In this document: positions 1 to 5,203 of the stretch, in pieces
Position numbering within the stretch: position 1 is the stretch's first letter
Layout of the letters: each line of letters opens with the position of its first letter
Source: Actinomycetes bacterium
GTDB taxonomy: Bacteria; Actinomycetota; Acidimicrobiia; Acidimicrobiales; Ilumatobacteraceae
Direction: 5' to 3'
DNA length: 6,106 bases
Assembly: GCA_023417265.1 (NCBI GenBank)
Contig: JAEZFY010000128.1
Coordinates: forward strand, 1-6,106
Program-made: the position numbers and the translations under genes
Notes under the pieces: model-generated
The model's database searches: none
What the model was told of the DNA's origin: nothing
The model's input: only the letters and a program-made list of their open reading frames with translations

Positions 1-1
1 C

Positions 2-1741
2 CTCTATGGCGTGGAAGTCCCGATCGTCGCCCACGAGTTGGCGCAACCCGACAAGGGCACCGGCATCGCCATGATCTGCACGTTCGGCGACGTCACCGAC
101 GTGATCTGGTGGCGCGAGCTGCAACTCCCGATGCGCCCGATCGTCGGCCGCAACGGGCGGATCCTGTCCGAAGCCCCCGACGACGTCGACGGTGGCCCCG
201 GGTCGGCGTACGCCGAGATCGCCGGCCTGTGGGTCAAGCAAGCCCAGGCCACGGTCGTCGAGCAGCTGCGCGAGTCCGGCGAGCTGATCGGCGAACCGAA
301 GCCGATCACCCACCCGGTGAAGTTCTACGAGCGCGGCGACCGACCGCTGGAGATCGTCACCAGCCGGCAGTGGTACATCCGCAACGGTGGACGCGACCGC
401 GAGCTCGCCCAGCAGCTGATCGCCCGCGGCCGCGAGATGACGTGGCACCCGACCCACATGCAGCACCGGTACACGAACTGGATCGACGGGCTCAACGGCG
501 ACTGGCTGGTGAGTCGCCAGCGCTTCTTCGGCGTGCCGATCCCGGTCTGGTACCCGCTCGACGGTGACGGCCAGCCCGACTACGACGCGCCGATCCTGCC
601 GGCGGAGGACCGTCTGCCGATCGACCCGTCGACCGACGTGCCGCCGGGATACACCCCCGACCAGCGCAACCAGCCGGGCGGGTTCGCCGGCGACCCCGAC
701 ATCTTCGACACGTGGGCGACCTCGTCGCTGACCCCGCAGATCGCGGCCGACTGGGGCGGGCCGGACGACGCGCTGGCGCAGGTGTTCCCGTACGACGTCC
801 GCCCGCAGGGCCACGACATCATCCGCACCTGGCTGTTCTCCACCGTCGTGCGGGCGCACCACGAGCACGGCACCGTCCCGTGGACCAACGCCGCCCTGTC
901 GGGATGGATCCTCGATCCCGACCGCAAGAAGATGTCGAAGTCGAAGGGCAACACCGTCACACCGATGGGCCTGTTCGAGCAGTACGGCACCGACGCCGTG
1001 CGCTACTGGGCGGCATCGGCTCGGCCGGGCACCGACACCGCGTTCAGCGAAGACCAGATGAAGGTTGGCCGCAAACTCGCCACCAAGCTCCTCAACGTGT
1101 CGAAGTTCGTGCTCGGGCTCGGTGAGCCCGACGAGTTCGGCTCCGACCCCACCGTCACCGACCCGGTCGACACGATCATGTTGGCCCGGCTCGACGCCGC
1201 GATCGGCGACGCGACACGTGCGTTCGAGGGGTTCGACTACGCCCGCGCACTCGAACGCACCGAAGCGTTCTTCTGGTGGTTCTGCGACCACTACGTCGAA
1301 CTCGTCAAGGGCCGCGCTTACGCCACCCGCGGCGGCGACGGGGCAGCCTCGGCCCGGGTCGCCCTGCGCACCGCGCTCTCGGCGGTGCAGCGCCTGCTGG
1401 CGCCGTTCCTGCCGTTCGCCACCGAAGAAGCGTGGAGCTGGTGGCAGGCGGGCAGCGTCCACGTCGCCACCTGGCCGACGATCGCTGCCCGATCGGGCGC
1501 CGATCCGGACGGGCTCGACGCGGCGATCGAGGTGCTCGCCCGCGTCCGCCGCTCGAAAACCGAAGCCAAGGTCAGCCAGCGTGCCGAGGTGCGCACGCTC
1601 ACGGTCCACGCCCCCGCCGACACGCTCGCCCAGCTCGAACTCGCCCGCGCCGACCTGCTCGAGGCCGGCACGATCGCCGAGCTGCACGTTGCCGCGGGCG
1701 ACGAGCTGCGCTGCGAGGTCGTCCTCGCTCCTGTTGCGTGA
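2..1741 (+). CDS. valS: Valyl-tRNA synthetase, 5'-truncated by window edge (type 2-like, no C-terminal coiled coil)
   Basis: Cytoplasmic class I aminoacyl-tRNA synthetase that charges tRNA-Val. The reading frame is already open at base 2, so the true start, the HIGH motif and the first part of the Rossmann fold lie outside; 579 residues are visible. The fragment opens in the CP1 editing domain, where residues 19-37 hold GTGIAMICTFGDVTD followed by a WW pair, a form I associate with actinobacterial and archaeal ValS rather than the E. coli type. Residues 167-184 (DWLVSRQRFFGVPIPVWY) and the DTW block at 236 return to the catalytic core. The KMSKS loop is exact at residues 310-314 (bases 929-943). 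The anticodon-binding helical domain follows from about residue 385. The protein ends about 25 residues after a short beta-rich segment, with no Lys/Glu-rich coiled-coil arm as in type 1 ValS. Identity is secure; the type assignment is from memory of the family. Confidence 0.96.
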   Translation, partial: LYGVEVPIVAHELAQPDKGTGIAMICTFGDVTDVIWWRELQLPMRPIVGRNGRILSEAPDDVDGGPGSAYAEIAGLWVKQAQATVVEQLRESGELIGEPKPITHPVKFYERGDRPLEIVTSRQWYIRNGGRDRELAQQLIARGREMTWHPTHMQHRYTNWIDGLNGDWLVSRQRFFGVPIPVWYPLDGDGQPDYDAPILPAEDRLPIDPSTDVPPGYTPDQRNQPGGFAGDPDIFDTWATSSLTPQIAADWGGPDDALAQVFPYDVRPQGHDIIRTWLFSTVVRAHHEHGTVPWTNAALSGWILDPDRKKMSKSKGNTVTPMGLFEQYGTDAVRYWAASARPGTDTAFSEDQMKVGRKLATKLLNVSKFVLGLGEPDEFGSDPTVTDPVDTIMLARLDAAIGDATRAFEGFDYARALERTEAFFWWFCDHYVELVKGRAYATRGGDGAASARVALRTALSAVQRLLAPFLPFATEEAWSWWQAGSVHVATWPTIAARSGADPDGLDAAIEVLARVRRSKTEAKVSQRAEVRTLTVHAPADTLAQLELARADLLEAGTIAELHVAAGDELRCEVVLAPVA

Positions 1742-1763
1742 CCCGCACAACACCGGCGACCTC

Positions 1764-1771
1764 GGTAGGAT
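1764..1771 (+). promoter_or_regulatory. Candidate -10 element (GGTAGGAT) for leaderless L,D-transpeptidase transcript
   Basis: TAGGAT at 1766-1771 matches the actinobacterial -10 pattern TAnnnT and ends 7 bases before the ATG at 1779, so transcription would start at or next to the start codon. The same bases (GTAGGA) could instead act as a Shine-Dalgarno sequence with an 8-base spacer, so the reading is ambiguous here. No good -35 box is visible at 16-18 bases upstream. The similar element before the next gene, which lacks any Shine-Dalgarno, favours the promoter reading. Confidence 0.45.
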
Positions 1772-1778
1772 CCGGCGG

Positions 1779-2597
1779 ATGATTCGGTGGCGCCGCTGTT
1801 GGGGCGGTCTCGCGCGGACGGCGGGGGTCGCCGTGGCGATCACGTTGGTCGGCGCGTTCGCCGTGCCCGTGGCGGTGGCCGGGCCGGAGCCGACGCCCAC
1901 ACCGACGCCGACGCCCACACCGACACCCACTCCGGCGCCGACGAGCACTACCAGCACGACCACGTCGACCACCAGCACCGTGCCGGTGCCGACCTTGCCG
2001 GTCGGCGCTCCCGATCGGGTCGCCAGCCGTCAGCCATCGGAGTTCTGGATCCAGGCGATGGACACGCTCCCGCCGCCGCCCACCACGACGACCACCACGA
2101 TCCCCGACCCGTGCGCGAGCACCGCACTGCCCGCCAACTCGGGTGAGGGCCGCCGCGCCGTGTACTGGAAGCGGTGCCAGCGGGTGTGGCTGGTGGAGGC
2201 CGACGGCAGCGTCGCCAAGACCCACCGCGTGTCGGGCCGCCTGACATGGAACCAGCCGACGCCGAACAACCCGAACAATCCGGTCGAGCCGGCGTTCGCG
2301 TTCTACAACACGTCCAACGTTCCGGCGTTCTACCGGGTCGCCTCGCGCTCCGCCTTCACGTGCAACATCAAGAACCCGGCGATCTGCTGGCGCTTCATGG
2401 TGCGCTTCACGAAGGGCGGCGACGAAGGCGACAACATCGGCTTCCACGAGATCCCGAAGAAGAACGGCGTCCCCGTCCAGTCGATCAGCCAGCTCGGCCA
2501 GCCGCTCTCGGGCGGCTGCATCCGACAGGCCCCGGCCGACGCCGAATACGTCTGGAACTGGGCGTGGCAGCACACCAAGGTCGTCGTTCTCGCCTGA
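1779..2597 (+). CDS. Exported L,D-transpeptidase (YkuD fold) with Thr/Pro-rich linker
   Basis: A 272-residue secreted or surface protein, predicted to use a catalytic cysteine to form 3-3 peptidoglycan cross-links or exchange the terminal D-residue of stem peptides. ATG 1779 is the first in-frame start after the valS stop, 37 bases away. Residues 1-34 form a signal peptide: basic start with Arg3, Arg5, Arg6 and Arg13, hydrophobic core 15-33, likely cut at AVA/G. Residues 36-55 are alternating Pro-Thr, then Ser/Thr-rich to 67; a second tract (PPPP, then six Thr) sits near 98-107. The catalytic domain covers about 130-272. His223 (GFHEIP) and Cys247 (LSGGCIRQ) are the expected catalytic His and Cys. 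Two oddities: the usual SHGC is SGGC, and 20 residues separate His223 from Ser244 rather than the usual 14-17. Cys112, Cys133, Cys195 and Cys203 could form disulfides. Fold confident; substrate unknown. Confidence 0.88.
   Translation: MIRWRRCWGGLARTAGVAVAITLVGAFAVPVAVAGPEPTPTPTPTPTPTPTPAPTSTTSTTTSTTSTVPVPTLPVGAPDRVASRQPSEFWIQAMDTLPPPPTTTTTTIPDPCASTALPANSGEGRRAVYWKRCQRVWLVEADGSVAKTHRVSGRLTWNQPTPNNPNNPVEPAFAFYNTSNVPAFYRVASRSAFTCNIKNPAICWRFMVRFTKGGDEGDNIGFHEIPKKNGVPVQSISQLGQPLSGGCIRQAPADAEYVWNWAWQHTKVVVLA
1890..1943 (+). repeat. Tandem 18-bp repeat encoding the Pro-Thr linker
   Basis: Bases 1890-1907 and 1908-1925 are two direct copies of an 18-base unit (CCGACGCCCACACCGACG) differing only in the last base. 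A third, degenerate copy follows at 1926-1943. The array encodes (Pro-Thr)n with one Ala replacement. Because the unit is a multiple of three, gain or loss of a copy would change linker length without shifting the frame. It lies between the signal peptide and the catalytic domain of the transpeptidase. Confidence 0.85.
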
Positions 2598-2627
2598 CAG
2601 CCCGCGAACTCGGTAACGCCGGGCACC

Positions 2628-2635
2628 GGTAGCTT
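2628..2635 (+). promoter_or_regulatory. Candidate -10 element (GGTAGCTT) for leaderless LCP transcript
   Basis: TAGCTT at 2630-2635 fits TAnnnT and ends 9 bases before the ATG at 2645. The bases between (GGCGCCCGC) contain no purine-rich Shine-Dalgarno, and none is seen in the 20 bases before the ATG, which points to a leaderless mRNA. It shares GGTAG and near-identical placement with the element before the upstream transpeptidase gene. No clear -35 hexamer lies at the normal distance. Confidence 0.5.
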
Positions 2636-2644
2636 GGCGCCCGC

Positions 2645-3907
2645 ATGGCTCGCACCGCACGCCGCACGTGGCCGCAGCGCCTGACGATCGCGCTGCTGAT
2701 CCTCACGTCGATCGGCGCACTGGGAACGGCGGGCGGGTTGGCCGCCGGGCAGTGGGTGCTCTCCGACCGGCGTCTGATCGTGCTCGACGAGCCCGGCGAG
2801 GACGGCGGCACCGCCGGCCGCCCCGACGTCGTCGTCCCCGGCGCCACCGCCCCAGCGCCCACCTCACCGTCCGGCTCGGTCGCCGCGCCACCGTCGACGC
2901 TCGCCCTCGCCGAACCCGACGCCGCCAACTTCCTCTTGGTGGGCGCCGACGGCGGCGACTGCCTCGCCGACGACCCGACGGTCGGGCCGCGCGACGGGAA
3001 CCTGCGCAGCGACACCGTGATGGTGTGGCGCGTCAACCCGTCCACGAATCAGGTCGCCGTGCTCTCGTTCCCGCGCGACCTCTACGTCGAGCTGCCCTCA
3101 CTGGGGCGTAACGGGCGTATCAACGAGGCCTACCGCGACGGCGCCCAAGCGCTGATCGACACGATCGCCGTGAACTTCTTCATCCCGATCGACCACTTCA
3201 TCGAGGTCGACTTCTGCGCCTTCGTCGCCCTCGTCGACGCGGTCGGCGGCGTCGAGGTGCCGTTCGCCACCGCCGCCCGCGACGCATCCGTATCGTTCGA
3301 GGTGCCGGCCGGGTGCCAGAACCTCGACGGCATCAACGCCCTCCGTTACGTGCGCTCCCGGCACTACCAGTCGCAGCAGGCCGACGGCACGTGGCGCACC
3401 GACGGCACCTCCGACTTCGGTCGGATCGCCCGCCAACAGGACTTCATCCGGCGCGTGCTGGCCAAGGTCATCAGCGACGAGCTGTACCGGCCCGACACGA
3501 TCTCGGCGCTGGTCGAGACGAACCGCAAGTACCTCGTCACCGACGACAACCTGACACCGCGCAAGATCCTCGAGTTCGCCAACGCGATCCAGGCGATCAG
3601 CCCGGCCGAGATCGCCACCTACCGGATCGCCTCGCGGAGCCGCAACGTCGGCGGGGCATCGATGCAGGAACCGCAGATCAACGGCGACAACATGCAGGCG
3701 ATCCTGAAGGTGTTCCGCGGTCAGGCGACGCTGGCATCGGCCCCGGACCAGACGTTCGGCACCACCGTCCCCGCCACCGAGCCTCCGGCGACCACCGTGC
3801 CCGGCACGACGCCGAGCACGAGCGACCCCGGCTCGGCCCCGCTACCGACCGTGGTGGTGTCGGTGCCGTCGGAGGGCGTGTCGCCCGACCCCAACGCCAC
3901 CTGCTGA
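2645..3907 (+). CDS. LytR-CpsA-Psr (LCP) family cell-wall glycopolymer phosphotransferase
   Basis: A 420-residue membrane-anchored protein of the LCP family, whose members move undecaprenyl-phosphate-linked glycopolymers onto peptidoglycan on the outer face of the membrane. A basic start (residues 3-12) precedes one membrane segment at about 13-39 (type II topology), then a Pro/Ala/Thr/Ser-rich spacer to about 90. The LCP domain runs about 93-275: NFLLVGAD (Asp102), RSDT (Arg121, Asp123), SFPRD (Arg144), INEAY (159-163), LDGINALRYVRSRH (Arg234, Arg237, Arg239) and the following DFGRIARQQDF. These Asp and Arg residues match those that bind metal and pyrophosphate in characterised members. The tail after about 365 is Thr/Pro/Ser-rich, with no recognisable LytR_C domain, and the last residue is Cys420. 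Cys106, Cys191 and Cys224 are also extracytoplasmic. The gene starts 47 bases after the transpeptidase and converges with the ADH gene. The glycopolymer cannot be deduced. Confidence 0.93.
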   Translation: MARTARRTWPQRLTIALLILTSIGALGTAGGLAAGQWVLSDRRLIVLDEPGEDGGTAGRPDVVVPGATAPAPTSPSGSVAAPPSTLALAEPDAANFLLVGADGGDCLADDPTVGPRDGNLRSDTVMVWRVNPSTNQVAVLSFPRDLYVELPSLGRNGRINEAYRDGAQALIDTIAVNFFIPIDHFIEVDFCAFVALVDAVGGVEVPFATAARDASVSFEVPAGCQNLDGINALRYVRSRHYQSQQADGTWRTDGTSDFGRIARQQDFIRRVLAKVISDELYRPDTISALVETNRKYLVTDDNLTPRKILEFANAIQAISPAEIATYRIASRSRNVGGASMQEPQINGDNMQAILKVFRGQATLASAPDQTFGTTVPATEPPATTVPGTTPSTSDPGSAPLPTVVVSVPSEGVSPDPNATC

Positions 3908-3971
3908 CCCGCCCGCGCGTGCGCGCGTCGCGGCGAATGTTGGTGCGGGGATGGTCTGGCCGTGCCCCGGG
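3908..3971. other. Convergent intergenic gap with GC-rich inverted repeats, possible weak terminator
   Basis: This 64-base gap separates the stop codons of the convergent LCP and ADH genes. It holds a 5-bp stem CGCGC/GCGCG (3914-3918 with 3923-3927) and a looser pairing of CGGGG (3946-3950) with CCCCG (3965-3969). Neither is followed by a T-run on either strand, so neither is a canonical intrinsic terminator. In this GC-rich sequence such short pairings may be chance. Confidence 0.25.
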
Positions 3972-5096
3972 TCAGTCGTAGACGATGACGCCGCGAATGT
4001 TGTCGCCGTTGCGCATCGCCTCGTAGCCCTCGTTGATCTGATCGAGGGTGTACGTGTTGGTGATCAGGTCGTCGAGGTTGAGCTGACCCTGGGTGTACAA
4101 CTCGAACAGGCGCGGGATGTCGTGGCGGATGTTGCCCGACCCGAACAGCGTGCCGATCAGGCGCTTCTCGAACAGCGTCAGCAGCGCACCGGGGATCTGG
4201 ATCGACTGCTCGGACATCGGGTGGATGTTGGTGACGACGATGCGGGCCCGCTTGTTGCCGAGCCAGAACGCCTTGCCGAGCTCGGCGCCGTCGCCGACCC
4301 CCATCGTCATGATGACGACGTCGAACCCGCGGCCCCACGTCGAGTCGCCGAGCCCGGCCAACGCATCGTCGACCGAGTGATACGTGTGCGTGGCCCCGAA
4401 GCGCTTGGCCATGTCGAGCTTGAAGTCGACCGGGTCGATCGCCACGATCGCCCGCGCCCCGGCCATCCGGGCACCCTGGATGGCGTTGGCGCCGATGCCG
4501 CCGACGCCCACCACGGCGACGTATTCGCCGGGCTTGACCTCGCCGGCGTAGACCGCCGAACCCCAGCCGGTCACGACGCCGCAGCCGAGCAGGCAGGCCT
4601 TGTCGAGCGGCCAGTTGGGGTCGATCTTGACGCAGCTCGACTCGTGCACGACGGTGTGCTCGGCGAACGTCCCGAGCAGGCACATCAGGCCCAAGTCGTT
4701 GCCGTCGGCGTCGTGGTGCCGAGCGGTGCCGTCGCTGATCTGGCGTCCGCTGGTGAAGCTGGCGGCGTTGTCGCACACGTTCGAGTGGCCGGTGACGCAC
4801 CACTGGCAACGCCCGCAGGCGGGCACGAAACCGAACACGACGTGGTCGCCGGGGGCCAGGTTGGTGACCCCCTCGCCGACCTCGAGCACGACGCCCGCTC
4901 CTTCGTGGCCGCCGATCACGGGCGGCTCCGGGGCGCCGCCGGACAGGTCGCCGGTGACGAGATGCTCGTCGGAGTGACACATGCCCGATGCCTGCAGCTT
5001 GACCAGCACCTCACCCGCCTTGGGTGGATCGAGCTCGATCTCCTCGACGCTCCACGGCGCGTTGCGCTCCCGCAGGATTGCTGCTCGAGTCTTCAC
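3972..5096 (-). CDS. Zinc alcohol dehydrogenase, NDMA-dependent nicotinoprotein type (Rxyl_3153-like)
   Basis: A 374-residue medium-chain (MDR) zinc alcohol dehydrogenase, cytosolic, oxidising an alcohol to an aldehyde with a bound NAD. The start is GTG at 5096, with an AAGGGGG Shine-Dalgarno 7 bases upstream; the protein then begins MKTRAAIL, as family members do. Catalytic zinc ligands: Cys40 (GMCHSDEH), His64 (GGHEG) and Cys172 (LLGCGVVTGWG). Structural zinc: Cys94, Cys97, Cys100 and Cys108. The dinucleotide fold shows GVGGIG at 197-202 and an acidic residue, Asp221, at the end of the second strand, favouring NAD over NADP. Overall wording, including ELDPPKAGEVLVKL, HLVTGDL, LMCLLGTF and NIRGVIVYD, fits the NDMA-dependent Rxyl_3153 family, which is linked in genomes with the mycofactocin redox cofactor. 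Enzyme class is secure; the subfamily is from remembered family sequences, and the substrate is unknown. The M16 gene is upstream on the same strand and the LCP gene converges. Confidence 0.92.
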   Translation of the reverse strand: MKTRAAILRERNAPWSVEEIELDPPKAGEVLVKLQASGMCHSDEHLVTGDLSGGAPEPPVIGGHEGAGVVLEVGEGVTNLAPGDHVVFGFVPACGRCQWCVTGHSNVCDNAASFTSGRQISDGTARHHDADGNDLGLMCLLGTFAEHTVVHESSCVKIDPNWPLDKACLLGCGVVTGWGSAVYAGEVKPGEYVAVVGVGGIGANAIQGARMAGARAIVAIDPVDFKLDMAKRFGATHTYHSVDDALAGLGDSTWGRGFDVVIMTMGVGDGAELGKAFWLGNKRARIVVTNIHPMSEQSIQIPGALLTLFEKRLIGTLFGSGNIRHDIPRLFELYTQGQLNLDDLITNTYTLDQINEGYEAMRNGDNIRGVIVYD

Positions 5097-5103
5097 TTGC
5101 GAA

Positions 5104-5110
5104 CCCCCTT
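5104..5110 (-). promoter_or_regulatory. Shine-Dalgarno fixing the GTG start of the alcohol dehydrogenase
   Basis: Read on the minus strand, AAGGGGG lies 7 bases before the GTG at 5096. It decides the start: the frame stays open well upstream through the intergenic gap and the M16 gene, but no other start there has such a site, and the family N-terminus (MKTRAAIL) begins exactly here. Confidence 0.8.
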
Positions 5111-5148
5111 GTCCGGTGCCACGCCCGGGTACGGGGCGGCTGAGGCGG

Positions 5149-5154
5149 ACTGTA
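5149..5154 (-). promoter_or_regulatory. Possible -10 box (TACAGT) for the alcohol dehydrogenase
   Basis: On the minus strand TACAGT matches TATAAT at four of six positions and would give a leader of roughly 45 bases before the GTG, leaving room for the Shine-Dalgarno. The best upstream match, TTGCAC at 5169-5174, is only 14 bases away, too close for a standard -35. This is a weak candidate that would let the gene be expressed separately from the M16 gene. Confidence 0.25.
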
Positions 5155-5185
5155 GCGAGCACCCAGCTGTGCAAGCCAGACGAGC

Positions 5186-5202
5186 CGGGCCGGGACGGCC
5201 CG
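5186..5202 (-). terminator. 7-bp GC hairpin just after the M16 stop, possible terminator or mRNA 3' end
   Basis: CGGGCCG (5186-5192) and CGGCCCG (5196-5202) form a perfect 7-bp stem with a 3-base loop, starting one base after the TAG stop of the M16 gene. There is no U-rich tract after it in the M16 direction, so it is not a classic intrinsic terminator; GC-rich actinobacterial terminators often lack the tract. It could also be a stabilising 3' hairpin. Confidence 0.4.
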
Positions 5203-5203
5203 C

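Noticed and set aside
1065..1778. A long + frame that runs from inside valS into the transpeptidase, suggesting a 510-residue protein.
   Set aside because: The first part overlaps valS in another frame and has Ser/Arg/Pro-rich shadow composition. The signal peptide and family features begin only at ATG 1779.
1779..1880. Lipoprotein or Tat signal at the transpeptidase start, because of Cys7 and the RR pair.
   Set aside because: Cys7 comes before the hydrophobic core, so there is no lipobox, and RRCWGG does not follow the twin-arginine consensus. A plain signal peptide cut near residue 34 fits better.
2594..2599. CTGACA as a -35 box for the LCP gene.
   Set aside because: It matches TTGACA at five of six positions but lies 30 bases before the candidate -10, far beyond the usual 16-18.
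2617..2631. Small inverted repeat CCGG-GCA-CCGG next to the LCP -10 as an operator.
   Set aside because: Only four base pairs and common in such GC-rich sequence; no second copy was found before the other genes.
1599..2660. A 353-residue - frame across the transpeptidase.
   Set aside because: Antisense, extremely Arg/Gly-rich, no domain, and it spans two well-supported genes.
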